Shown here piece by piece: positions 8,455-15,986 of a DNA stretch of 27,890 nt. The notes under the pieces were generated by a model. The model saw nothing but the letters and a program-made list of their open reading frames with translations, had not been told where the DNA came from and ran no database searches. The stretch comes from JAJYBV01 sp021812265 (GTDB taxonomy: Bacteria; Chloroflexota; Ktedonobacteria; Ktedonobacterales; JACDGC01): contig DAIDIC010000152.1 of assembly GCA_027459525.1 (NCBI GenBank), positions 1 through 27,890 of the forward strand, given 5' to 3'. Every line of letters starts with the position of its first letter. Positions within the stretch are counted from its first letter, which is position 1. A program made the translations under genes and the position numbers.

Positions 8455-8784
8455 CTAAAAAAGTGTGTTCTCCTGCACATCCAAATGTTGATCGTGAATA
8501 AATCGGGCGGTATTGGTTGTTTTGGGAACCGTCATCAGTCGTATTGTTCCGCCGCGTTGCAGCACAAAATGAAACCCTAATTTTTCATTATTTACCGAGG
8601 ACCATAATGGTCGTAAAAACACCGGCTGAATAATTTTCCAGCCATCGGTCAGTGATTCTCTTAAATTGCCGAGATATGCATTAGCCGAATTTTTATCAGT
8701 TTTCTCGCATTTGCTGTTCATGTCTGCGGATTGATAAAATGTATTTTTTGCGCTATATTTTTGATTGAGTGAAACAGCTCGCAT
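8455..8784 (-). CDS. small conserved-looking hypothetical protein
   Basis: A protein of 109 aa with no membrane segment or signal peptide. The family is not recognised. The C-terminal two thirds (from YLGNLRESLTDGWKIIQPVFLRPLW to DQHLDVQE) read like a small folded domain with alternating beta strands (FHFVLQRGG, TIRLMTVP). GAAAGGAAGAG lies 5 nt before the ATG, which supports real translation. It starts 45 nt after ftsI, so it may be the last gene of the division-gene transcript. The residue pattern looks coding rather than random, but no function can be given. Confidence 0.6.
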   Translation of the reverse strand: MRAVSLNQKYSAKNTFYQSADMNSKCEKTDKNSANAYLGNLRESLTDGWKIIQPVFLRPLWSSVNNEKLGFHFVLQRGGTIRLMTVPKTTNTARFIHDQHLDVQENTLF

Positions 8785-8829
8785 AATTGCTCTTCCTTTC
8801 GTGAATGATCAACCAGATCGTATGTTCAA

Positions 8830-10623
8830 TCAATTTGATGGCGGTATATTGGCGTAAGCCATCAGCTCTCGCACAAGCTGCCGCCATAATGGCCCTGCGG
8901 CAAAGCCGCCGAAAATATTGGTTTGGGGATGATCCAGTTTCACCAAAATAACATATTTTGGATGATTTGCCGGCGCATACCCGATTACCGACGCATAGGT
9001 CCACGAGGGATCTTGCGGATTTGGTGTAGATGTGCCTGTTTTTGCTGCGACAGCATATCCTTGAATCAGGTATGTTTGCGCGTCGCCATAGATACCGGTA
9101 GGTATTAACATTTGAGTAATTTGCTGCGCCGCTTGCGCAGAGATGACCCTACGCACTGTAACGGGTTTATATTGGTAGTTTTTCCCGTTTTGCTGAACGC
9201 TTTGCACAATCATTGGCTTCATCAGCAGTCCGCCATTTGCTAAAGCGCCATACCCCATAACCATTTGCAGTGGGGTAACGCCGATACTTTCGCCGAAAGA
9301 ATTTTCCGCTAAATTCAGCTCTGCTTGCGCAGCGTTTTGCGATTGCGGAAATTGTCCGGCGGCTTCGTCCGGAAGCGCAATGCCTGTTTGCGAGCCAAAG
9401 CCAAACGCGGATAAATAGTTGTAGAAATTTTGCTGGCCAATTTTATTGAGAGCGACCCATGACGCTCCAACGTTTGCGGAATGCTCCAGAACCTGTGTCA
9501 TGGTTTCCGTGCCCCACGCTAATTGGTTCCAGTTATAGATGATTTGCCCGCCGGCGTTGATATACCCGGGATCATTAAAGGATGTGTCGGGAGTAATTGC
9601 GCCTAAATCTAACGCAGTGGCCATGGTGAACGCTTTCATGGTTGACCCCGGATCATACATAGAGCTGACGGCGGGGTTAGTAAAACTGCTGATATTTGCC
9701 GAGCTGTATGTGTTTGGATCAAATGACGGATAGTTTGCCATGGCGACAATTGCGCCGGTGCTTGGATCTTCAACAATGACTGTGCCGGCGTCGGCGTTCA
9801 TGGCTGTTACTGCGTTTTGCAGTCCTTGTTCTGCCATAAATTGAATATTGGCGTCGATAGTTAATGAAATATTGGCGCCAGGAATGGGGGCCGTTATTTC
9901 ATGAGATCCTGCAAGCGGCTGGCCATTAACATCTACGGGGGTATATACCAAGCCGTTCGTTCCCGCCAAAGCGGTTTGCCATGACGACTCGATGCCATAT
10001 TTACCCTGATTGGCTCCGTTTTGCACAAACCCTATTAATTGCGCCGCTAAGCCATCGGAAGGATACACACGCCATTCCGCGCTTTGCGTCGTAACACCGG
10101 GAAGCGATCCGTTGTTGATGGCGGTTTGCAGCGCGTCATCTTCGGGGCCAGCGGCGTAGATAGTTTGTCCATTGGCGTTTGTCAACATATGGTATTGGGT
10201 TTGCAATTGCAGTTGCGGAAGCAGAATATTCGCGGCAACGCCGGTGATTTGCGCGAGATTTTGCGCAACAGACTGCATAACGCCGTTGTTTTGAGTGTTT
10301 AGCTGCTGCAGTTGCAGAGGATCAGCAATAATAGAAGATCCCGTCATAGTTAAGGCAAGAATAACTCCATGTGTGTCAAGAATTTGGCCGCGCAAAGAAG
10401 GTATTTGCAGGCTAAGCATATGCTCTGCGTTTGCTTGTGCGGTTAAGTAGGAATGCTGGGTAATCTGCCAATACGCTGCGCGGACGCCCAGCCCCGCAAA
10501 AGCGGTGATAAACGCACACCCTAAAAGCGCGCTGCGTTTAGCGGCAGAGATTTTTGGCGCATGATCGCGGGCTGCCGCAGGTTGAGAGTACTTGCGCCAT
10601 GAGTCATAAAGATATCCGTTCAT
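8830..10623 (-). CDS. ftsI: penicillin-binding protein 2/FtsI-type peptidoglycan transpeptidase
   Basis: A protein of 597 aa. One N-terminal membrane segment (about 31-52) is followed by the PBP dimerisation domain (including IPSLRGQILDTHG, about 74-86) and a transpeptidase domain. The active-site motifs are S327-T-M-K330, S382-A-N384 and K528-T-G. It cross-links septal peptidoglycan outside the membrane. No PASTA domains follow; the protein ends soon after the catalytic domain. The start used here (MNGYLYDSW) overlaps the ftsL stop as ATGA, implying translational coupling. The same frame stays open further upstream across ftsL, but that extension is a shadow. It is the fourth gene of the mraZ-rsmH-ftsL-ftsI order. 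Confidence 0.93.
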   Translation of the reverse strand: MNGYLYDSWRKYSQPAAARDHAPKISAAKRSALLGCAFITAFAGLGVRAAYWQITQHSYLTAQANAEHMLSLQIPSLRGQILDTHGVILALTMTGSSIIADPLQLQQLNTQNNGVMQSVAQNLAQITGVAANILLPQLQLQTQYHMLTNANGQTIYAAGPEDDALQTAINNGSLPGVTTQSAEWRVYPSDGLAAQLIGFVQNGANQGKYGIESSWQTALAGTNGLVYTPVDVNGQPLAGSHEITAPIPGANISLTIDANIQFMAEQGLQNAVTAMNADAGTVIVEDPSTGAIVAMANYPSFDPNTYSSANISSFTNPAVSSMYDPGSTMKAFTMATALDLGAITPDTSFNDPGYINAGGQIIYNWNQLAWGTETMTQVLEHSANVGASWVALNKIGQQNFYNYLSAFGFGSQTGIALPDEAAGQFPQSQNAAQAELNLAENSFGESIGVTPLQMVMGYGALANGGLLMKPMIVQSVQQNGKNYQYKPVTVRRVISAQAAQQITQMLIPTGIYGDAQTYLIQGYAVAAKTGTSTPNPQDPSWTYASVIGYAPANHPKYVILVKLDHPQTNIFGGFAAGPLWRQLVRELMAYANIPPSN

Positions 10624-10922
10624 GGCTGATCTCCCCAATTTCCCGGCTGCATGCCGAGGTTTGCGGCTTGTTGCAAAATATATGCGGGAGACTGTTCTGT
10701 TGCGGTTTGCAGTTGTAGATATTGCCGTTGTTCCAGCAATTGCTGCGAAATTTGTGATTGCTGCTGCAGTTGCGAGTTGATGGAACTGACTCTTGCCACT
10801 TGGCTGACGTATAAAAAGGCAGACACTGCAATGAGCGCAAGGCACAGCCATATAGGGGTACGCGCTGGGCGGACCGTATTTTGCTGTTTTAGCGTTGTGT
10901 GCGCTTGCATAGGATGTGACAT
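10620..10922 (-). CDS. ftsL: FtsL-like division protein
   Basis: About 100 aa from the start MSHPMQ. It has one membrane segment (PIWLCLALIAVSAFLYV) followed by a Gln-rich coiled coil (SSINSQLQQQSQISQQLLEQRQYLQLQ), the classic bitopic FtsL layout. FtsL has little sequence conservation, so position between rsmH and ftsI is the main evidence. The ATG at 10922 has AAGGA directly upstream and lies 19 nt after the rsmH stop. The frame stays open to an upstream start at 11006 inside rsmH, which would add 28 residues and is less likely. The stop overlaps the ftsI ATG. Confidence 0.82.
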   Translation of the reverse strand: MSHPMQAHTTLKQQNTVRPARTPIWLCLALIAVSAFLYVSQVARVSSINSQLQQQSQISQQLLEQRQYLQLQTATEQSPAYILQQAANLGMQPGNWGDQP

Positions 10923-10941
10923 TTTCCTTGTCCATCTTTCA

Positions 10942-11883
10942 TTAAATTCTTTCGGCGGCGCGCAATTTTGCGCTGCGCGCGCGCGGGTTGAAAGAAGTCT
11001 CCTCATTGCTGGCAGTTTCCGGCCGTTTTGTTACTATTTTCAGGCGCGCCGTGTGCCCGCATACACATACGGGAACTGATGGCGGGCAGATACAATTTTT
11101 TGCTTCATCGCGCATCCACTCTTTGACAATTCGGTCTTCCAGTGAGTGAAAACTGATAACGACAATACGTCCCCCTGCAGTCAGGGCATTCAGCGCTTGC
11201 GGCAACGCATCGCGCAGTGCGCTTAGCTCTCCGTTTACGGCGATTCGCAACGCCTGAAAGGTTCGTGTTGCCGGATGAATTTTTTCATCGTGGCGGCGCG
11301 GCAGAACAGATATGACAATTTTGACTAAATCGCCGGTGGAAGTCACCGGATGTTCTGCGCGGAATTGAACGATGCGTTTTGCAATGGCGCGCGCATGGCG
11401 TTCTTCTCCGTATGTAAACAAAATATCTGCTATTTCTTCTTCGCTCAGTTCGGTCAGCAATTCAGCCGCAGAAGGGCCGGCAAGCGGATCAAACCGCATA
11501 TCCAGCGGGGCTTCGGTTTGAAAAGCAAATCCACGTTCGGCGTCTGACAGCTGATCGGATGACAAACCGATATCCAACAAAATGCCTTGCGCTGCGGTTT
11601 CCGGTGGCAATAGGCTGCCTAGGCTGCGAAAATTGCCGTGCAGCAGGGTGAGCCTGCCTGTGGCGATTTCTGCGACAAAACGGCGCTCGCCTCGCTGCAG
11701 CGCAGTTTTATCTGCGTCTACAGCGATAACGCGCCCATTTGGGGCAGAAGCTTTCAGCAGGGCAGCGGTATGGCCGCCGCCACCGAAAGTTGCGTCGATA
11801 TACAGCCCATCGGAACGCGGATTCAGCCAGCGCAGCGTTTCTTGCAGCAAAACACTGATATGAACGGTTTCCATTTGCGGCAT
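10942..11883 (-). CDS. rsmH: 16S rRNA (cytosine-1402-N4)-methyltransferase
   Basis: A protein of 313 aa, the usual size. It methylates N4 of C1402 in 16S rRNA with S-adenosylmethionine. The SAM-binding motif DATFGGGGHT is near residue 30. Other family hallmarks are LLDIGLSSDQL, the ERGFAF and DMRFD segments, FQALRIAVNGEL and ISFHSLEDRIVK. CxC motifs in the late CICPPSVPVCVCG are also seen in homologues. AAAGATC lies upstream of the first ATG; a second ATG three codons later is possible. It is the second gene of the division cluster, unusually separated from mraZ by 176 nt. Confidence 0.96.
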   Translation of the reverse strand: MPQMETVHISVLLQETLRWLNPRSDGLYIDATFGGGGHTAALLKASAPNGRVIAVDADKTALQRGERRFVAEIATGRLTLLHGNFRSLGSLLPPETAAQGILLDIGLSSDQLSDAERGFAFQTEAPLDMRFDPLAGPSAAELLTELSEEEIADILFTYGEERHARAIAKRIVQFRAEHPVTSTGDLVKIVISVLPRRHDEKIHPATRTFQALRIAVNGELSALRDALPQALNALTAGGRIVVISFHSLEDRIVKEWMRDEAKNCICPPSVPVCVCGHTARLKIVTKRPETASNEETSFNPRARSAKLRAAERI

Positions 11884-12059
11884 AGTGTTGATCTTTCACA
11901 CGAAATAGCAAATATACAATAAAAACAAGTTTAAGGATCCTATGCTGTATGGCGCAGGATTTCCGGTGAACGTCGGGTAAAAACCTGTTTTTGGGGCTGG
12001 GCGTTCAGTGTGAAAATGATGTTCGGTTTGCCGGTATATTTCTGGCTAAAACAGTAAGT

Positions 12060-12479
12060 TTAGAACGGTAACGGAACACCGGTTAAATCCAGCGCGGCAA
12101 TTTCATTCTGATAAGAACTCCATTGTGAAGCGCTCCACAATTCAATACGGCGTCTGGCTCCGATTACAGCGACTTCTTTCGTTAGGGATGCGTATGAGCG
12201 AAAACCGGCCGGGACTATAATCCTGCCCTGAGTATCCAACTCGCTTTCATACGCTGTTCCAAAAAAGCGGCGTTCAATAATACGGCGTTGTTCTGCAGAT
12301 ACCTGCAAGTGATCGAGATCTTCTGCCATTTTTTCCCAAAGCTCGAGGGGAAAAACATACAAGCACGCCTCAACACCTTTTACCAGCGCTACGCCGTTGG
12401 CAATCTTCGATCTGAAGCGCGCAGGCATAGCGATGCGGCCTTTTGTGTCGATGGAATGTTGATATTCTCCCAAAAACAT
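12060..12479 (-). CDS. mraZ: transcriptional regulator MraZ
   Basis: A protein of 139 aa, standard for MraZ. It has two AbrB-like swapped-hairpin repeats: FLGEYQHSIDTKGRIAMPARFR (near 2-23) and ESELDTQGRIIVPAGFR (second half). MraZ forms ring oligomers and represses its own division-gene operon. The start is set by AAGGAGGCGG 8-10 nt upstream of ATG 12479; the frame stays open 29 codons further into the promoter region but that part is not coding. Just upstream lie a promoter and GTGG boxes of the MraZ type, so autoregulation is likely here. Confidence 0.96.
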   Translation of the reverse strand: MFLGEYQHSIDTKGRIAMPARFRSKIANGVALVKGVEACLYVFPLELWEKMAEDLDHLQVSAEQRRIIERRFFGTAYESELDTQGRIIVPAGFRSYASLTKEVAVIGARRRIELWSASQWSSYQNEIAALDLTGVPLPF

Positions 12480-12528
12480 GCCGTTTGACCGCCTCCTTTT
12501 TTCACAAGAATTTCCTATCGCAAACAGG

Positions 12529-12564
12529 GCGCCATTTTCACCACTTTGCCCCACTTTGCCCCAC
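12529..12564 (-). promoter_or_regulatory. MraZ operator: GTGG direct repeats with 10-bp period
   Basis: On the minus strand GTGGGG (12559-12564), GTGGGG (12549-12554) and GTGGTG (12539-12544) repeat exactly every 10 bp, with a weaker ATGGCG copy in phase near 12529-12534. The repeat unit reads CAAAGTGGGG. MraZ proteins are known to bind direct TGGG-type (E. coli) or AAAGTG-type (Mycoplasma) repeats with one-turn spacing in front of their own gene. The boxes cover the expected transcription start just downstream of the -10. Confidence 0.8.
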
Positions 12565-12568
12565 ACAC

Positions 12569-12597
12569 ATCATAAAACCTTGGCGTTGGTATAGCAA
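12569..12597 (-). promoter_or_regulatory. mraZ promoter
   Basis: Minus-strand -35 TTGCTA (12592-12597), a 17-bp spacer and -10 TATGAT (12569-12574). The MraZ boxes begin 4 bp downstream of the -10, so a repressor bound there would block initiation. This is the best sigma-70-like promoter in the window by eye. Confidence 0.72.
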
Positions 12598-12602
12598 GAC
12601 AT

Positions 12603-12657
12603 TTATCCACGAATATTGCCGGTATTTGTGGATAAACGGTGGATAAGCTGCGGATAA
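12603..12657. promoter_or_regulatory. cluster of four DnaA boxes upstream of mraZ
   Basis: Boxes are TTATCCACG (12603-12611, plus strand), then on the minus strand TTATCCACA (12627-12635, perfect consensus), TTATCCACC (12638-12646) and TTATCCGCA (12649-12657). The last three share one orientation and are exactly 11 bp apart. The cluster begins 6 bp upstream of the mraZ -35. It could let DnaA control the division operon, or mark a replication origin or DnaA reservoir. Confidence 0.72.
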
Positions 12658-13050
12658 GGAAAAATTGGCTACTTCACAGAATGTTTTTTGCGGCTTTGGG
12701 GAACCATTATTGCGGCAATAAGATATTTTGTGCGCCGATGAAGCTGCATGTAGTGCGTTCTTGCTTTGCTGCAGGTGTTTGGTTTTTTATGAACCACGCG
12801 GAAAGCGCAATTATAGAAATTACCGGAAAAACACGGCATAAAGTTTGGATGCGTATACAGTATATTCCCTAGTGTTTTTTCCCGATTGAAAGACGCCGGC
12901 AATATTTTATAATTATATTAGGTTTTTGCTTATGTTAGCGTAATGAGAAATGAATACGCCACAGGGCTTTTTCTGCATTAAGTTCCTTATAAACCTGAGC
13001 GGAAGCAAAGCATACGCAGGGCGCAGGAAGCAGCAGGCTCCATGACAGGG

Positions 13051-13072
13051 TTTGGGGTGTCCCCAAATTTTT
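13051..13072 (+). repeat. GGGGTGTCCCC palindrome followed by T tract
   Basis: Arms TTTGGGG (13051-13057) and CCCCAAA (13061-13067) with the loop TGT, then five T. The core TGGGGTGTCCCCA (13 nt) recurs at 21448-21460 in another intergenic region, suggesting a dispersed repeat. Read on the plus strand it also looks like a small intrinsic terminator, but no plus-strand gene precedes it. Confidence 0.5.
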
Positions 13073-13096
13073 CCGTCCCTATGCAAGATTCGGGTT

Positions 13097-13102
13097 TATA
13101 AT
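13097..13102 (+). promoter_or_regulatory. candidate -10 element for the polyprenyl synthase/ubiE pair
   Basis: A perfect TATAAT about 150 nt upstream of the start codon. No recognisable -35 lies at the right distance, so the promoter call is tentative. Confidence 0.35.
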
Positions 13103-13251
13103 ACGTAGATGTTTGATTGGCCGGCGCTGGCGATATATTTCTTTGCGATACAGCAAAAGCCAAAAGAAAGAAATGTAGTGCCGGATAAAATCATAATAAT
13201 TAAGCAGACGCTATAGCTTTTGCTAAACTCCGAGCCGGTGTGAGGATTCAT

Positions 13252-14238
13252 ATGAGCGACACAGCAACGCTGACCCGCATATTTTCAGGAATAGAGCAAG
13301 ATCTTGAAGCAGTGGATGCGTTATTTCGAGAACGGGCGTCATCAAATTTAGTGGCTTTGAATGACGCTTCTATACATATATTGGGTTCACAAGGGAAACG
13401 CTTGCGAACGGCAATAACCCTTCTTTCCGGGAAAATATTCGGATATCAGCGTGACAGACTTATATCTCTGAGCGCCGGATTTGAAATGATGCATTTGGCG
13501 TCTTTAGTGCATGACGATATTATTGATAAAGCGTCTACCCGGCGGAATCTTCCTACGGTAAATTCGTTGTTTGGCGATGAAATTGCCATTTTGCTGGGAG
13601 ATTTTTATTTTGCTAAAACCGCCGGCTTAATTGCCGATGTGAATGATAATCGTGTTGACCGGCTGTTTTCTGATACCGTAGCGGCAATTGTGGAAGGCGC
13701 AATTCTTGAAATGTTGGACGCGCGCCACATCGATATGTCTTATGGCAGATATATTGAAAGAATTCGCGGCAAAACTTCTTGCCTTATCGCTGCGTGCTGC
13801 AAGGGCGGCGCTATGGTGTGCGGCGCAAGCGATGAACAGATTCATCGTATGTGGCAATTTGGCGACGCAGTGGGTATTGCGTTTCAGATTATTGATGATG
13901 TGTTGGATTACCAAGGCACAACCGATTCAATTGGAAAACCTGCCGGCAACGATTTATTGCAAGGAATGGTTACCCTGCCGTTAATATACGCCTTGGAACA
14001 CGCCGGACACGATCGCTATGAACAGGTAAAACTGGTTTTGCAAGATCCGCTGAAATATAGTGGTGAGGCCGCTGAGGTGATAGCGTGGGTAAATACTTGC
14101 GGAGCTACACAACAGGCGATGAACGAAGCAGAACGATATGGCGAGCAGGCGCGGCAAATTTTATATTCGCTGCCGGTTTCCGCTATTCGTAATGACATTG
14201 AGCAAATGATAGATTTTGTTTTACGCCGCAGCCGGTAA
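13252..14238 (+). CDS. polyprenyl (long-chain isoprenyl) diphosphate synthase
   Basis: A protein of 328 aa. It extends an allylic diphosphate with isopentenyl diphosphate to build the side chain of a quinone. The first aspartate-rich motif is D88-D89-I-I-D92 and the second D215-D216-V-L-D219; GKRLRTA binds diphosphate. The residues 4-5 before the first motif are small (S84, A83), which in this family allows long products. The ATG at 13252 has GAGG 6 nt upstream; an in-frame GTG at 13240 lies inside that ribosome site and is rejected. ubiE follows 30 nt downstream, so the product is probably the menaquinone tail (HepT/IspB-like). Confidence 0.92.
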   Translation: MSDTATLTRIFSGIEQDLEAVDALFRERASSNLVALNDASIHILGSQGKRLRTAITLLSGKIFGYQRDRLISLSAGFEMMHLASLVHDDIIDKASTRRNLPTVNSLFGDEIAILLGDFYFAKTAGLIADVNDNRVDRLFSDTVAAIVEGAILEMLDARHIDMSYGRYIERIRGKTSCLIAACCKGGAMVCGASDEQIHRMWQFGDAVGIAFQIIDDVLDYQGTTDSIGKPAGNDLLQGMVTLPLIYALEHAGHDRYEQVKLVLQDPLKYSGEAAEVIAWVNTCGATQQAMNEAERYGEQARQILYSLPVSAIRNDIEQMIDFVLRRSR

Positions 14239-14268
14239 TTATGATAGAACAAGGATACAATGTGAGAT

Positions 14269-15030
14269 ATGGGCGCTTCATCTCCCGAATTACAGAAACT
14301 TTTTGATCGCGACGGCGGCAAGCCAACCTATGTGCGCAACATGTTTGGCCGGATAGCCCGCGTGTATGACCTGATGAATGGTGTTATGACCGGTGGATTA
14401 GATCGCCGCTGGCGTAAATTTACGGCGCAGCAGCTTGCCTTGAAGGGGGCAGCCCGTGTATTGGATATCGGAACAGGCACGGCAGATTTAGCTTTAACAG
14501 TGGTAAAAGAAAACGGGGCCGAAACGCATGTAACCGGTATAGATTTTACCGAAGAAATGTTGCAGGTTGGCAGGATAAAATTACAGAAGATGGGTTTGCA
14601 AAATAATGTAGAGCTGCTTATCGGTGACGGCGAAAATTTACAATTTGCCGATGAATCTTTTAATGGTGTGTGTTCAGCGTTTGTCATGCGCAATCTTACC
14701 CATTTAGATCGCGGCATCCGCGAACAATTTAGAGTTTTGCAGCCCGGCGCGCGGATGGTTTGTTTGGAGATAACGCATCCCCCCAGTCCCATACTTGCGG
14801 GATTGTTTCATCTTTATTTTGATAGGCTTATTCCGGTGGTTGGTAAATTAGTCGGCAAATCGTTTGAATCATATAATTATTTGCATCAATCGTTGGCGGT
14901 GTTTCCCAATGCGCCCAAATTGAAGCAGATGATGGAGAGCGCCGGATTTGTGAATGTGCGCTATTACTATCGCACGTTTGGTGTGGTGGCAGTGCATGTT
15001 GGAGAAAAGCCGCAGACTAAAACGGAATAG
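14269..15030 (+). CDS. ubiE: demethylmenaquinone methyltransferase (UbiE/MenG)
   Basis: A protein of 253 aa. It C-methylates demethylmenaquinone with S-adenosylmethionine, the last step of menaquinone synthesis. The UbiE signature YDLMNGVMTGGLDRRWR is near residues 33-49. SAM motif I is VLDIGTGTADLA, and FVMRNLTHLDRGIRE and LEITHPPSP are family hallmarks. It directly follows the polyprenyl synthase, so tail synthesis and ring methylation are probably co-expressed. AAGGA lies 13 nt before the ATG, rather far. Its stop lies inside a hairpin shared with the convergent regulator gene (15021-15056). No other menaquinone genes are in the window. Confidence 0.93.
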   Translation: MGASSPELQKLFDRDGGKPTYVRNMFGRIARVYDLMNGVMTGGLDRRWRKFTAQQLALKGAARVLDIGTGTADLALTVVKENGAETHVTGIDFTEEMLQVGRIKLQKMGLQNNVELLIGDGENLQFADESFNGVCSAFVMRNLTHLDRGIREQFRVLQPGARMVCLEITHPPSPILAGLFHLYFDRLIPVVGKLVGKSFESYNYLHQSLAVFPNAPKLKQMMESAGFVNVRYYYRTFGVVAVHVGEKPQTKTE

Positions 15031-15056
15031 CGGCAAATTTGAGGAGCTATTCCGTT
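15021..15056. terminator. shared hairpin over the ends of ubiE and the response-regulator gene
   Basis: Perfect 11-bp arms AACGGAATAGC (15021-15031) and GCTATTCCGTT (15046-15056) with a 14-nt loop. The ubiE stop lies in the left arm and the stop of the convergent regulator in the right arm. On the minus strand the stem is followed by TTTTAG, so it most likely ends the regulator transcript and may slow the other. Confidence 0.6.
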
Positions 15057-15796
15057 GGCGCGTGTTCAAATTCGGCAAAAGTATATCCCATACCGTGTTC
15101 GGTAAGAATGTATTTTGGAGACGCCGGGTCTGCCTCTAATTTTTCCCGCAGATATTTTATATAGAGGCGCAGGTAATGGTCTTCTTCGCGGTATTCTCGG
15201 CCCCAAACTTTCATGAGCAGTGTTTCATGAGACATCAGTTTGCCGGCGTTGTTTACCAAATGGTACAGCAGGCGGCTTTCTGTCGGCCGCAGCGCTACTG
15301 TTTTTCCGCGCACAATTGCTTTTCGCCGATCGAAATCAATAGATAAATTGGCGTCGATTGTTACATTTGTTCTGCGTTTGGGAGCCGGCAGGTAGGTGCG
15401 GCGCAGCACGGCTTTTATGCGGGATATAAGTTCTGGGGCGCTGAATGGTTTAGAGATATAGTCATCTGCGCCAAGGTTCAGTCCATGTATGCGGTCGCGT
15501 TCATCGTCGCGTACACTCAGCATAATAACAGGGGCTGTGGAGATTTCGCGAATATGCCTCAGGGCGGTATAGCCGTCCATTTCGGGCATCATTACATCTA
15601 AAATGATGATATCGGGCAATTCGTCGCGTAATTTTTCCAGCGCTTCATAGCCGGATCCGGCTTCGACAGTGCGGTATTTTTCCAGTTCGAGGTTCATTTT
15701 AACAATATCACGCAGCCGCGGCTCATCATCAACAATTAATACGGTTATTCCTTGGGGAATACTATCGGCGGTTTCGTTTTGCATGCTTTTGCGCAA
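15047..15796 (-). CDS. OmpR/PhoB-family response regulator
   Basis: About 249 aa. An N-terminal receiver domain has the acidic pair in IVDDE, phospho-acceptor D67 in IILDVMMP, and the KPFS lysine near residue 115. A C-terminal winged-helix domain (about 150-243) ends in the KYLREKLE and HGMGYTF motifs typical of OmpR/PhoB. It should bind DNA as a dimer when phosphorylated. No histidine kinase gene is adjacent, so it is an orphan here. The start is uncertain: a TTG at 15796 has AAGGA only about 3 nt upstream, while the ATG at 15784 lies too far from it. The domain begins after either. Confidence 0.92.
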   Translation of the reverse strand: MRKSMQNETADSIPQGITVLIVDDEPRLRDIVKMNLELEKYRTVEAGSGYEALEKLRDELPDIIILDVMMPEMDGYTALRHIREISTAPVIMLSVRDDERDRIHGLNLGADDYISKPFSAPELISRIKAVLRRTYLPAPKRRTNVTIDANLSIDFDRRKAIVRGKTVALRPTESRLLYHLVNNAGKLMSHETLLMKVWGREYREEDHYLRLYIKYLREKLEADPASPKYILTEHGMGYTFAEFEHAPTE

Positions 15797-15885
15797 ATTT
15801 CCTTTTATGTAGCCAAGTATTGCCGGCGCAGGCCGTAACGTTTAATATATATCACTTTTGGGCATACCTATACAAGGCGAACAAC

Positions 15886-15917
15886 GTGTGCGGGGAAATA
15901 GAGCCGTCCCCGCACAC
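15886..15917 (-). terminator. GC-rich hairpin after the KGG-repeat gene
   Basis: Perfect 11-bp arms GTGTGCGGGGA (15886-15896) and TCCCCGCACAC (15907-15917) with a 10-nt loop, 70 nt beyond the stop of the KGG gene. There is no strong T tract on either strand (GTTGTTCG on the minus strand), so it could instead be a dispersed palindromic repeat. Confidence 0.45.
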
Positions 15918-15986
15918 TGTTTATTGCGCAAAAGCCTGAAAGATTGGCGGATATATTGGAAACCGGCCAAATTGTAGCAATGCGCG

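Larger units (their letters stand above)
12658..13251. other. long intergenic region between the DnaA boxes and the polyprenyl synthase gene
   Basis: About 590 bp without a convincing gene; the short open frames on both strands lack ribosome sites and look non-coding. It holds an AT-rich stretch near 12903-12940, a small hairpin at 13051-13067 with a T tract, and a TATAAT at 13097-13102. No further DnaA boxes were found here. Confidence 0.6.

Noticed and set aside
10624..10935. N-terminal extension of the ftsI frame by 104 codons
   Set aside because: It lies over ftsL in another frame, has no domain features, and the ATG at 10623 overlaps the ftsL stop as expected for coupled genes.
12480..12566. 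Longer mraZ start 29 codons upstream
   Set aside because: The stretch contains the ribosome site and the MraZ boxes; MFLGEYQHSIDTKGR is the normal MraZ N-terminus.
12639..12902. Overlapping small open frames on both strands downstream of the DnaA boxes
   Set aside because: No ribosome sites, residue usage looks random, and the two frames oppose each other.
12603..12940. Firm assignment as oriC
   Set aside because: Only four DnaA boxes, no recognised unwinding repeats next to them and no dnaA or dnaN gene in the window; left as one of two hypotheses.
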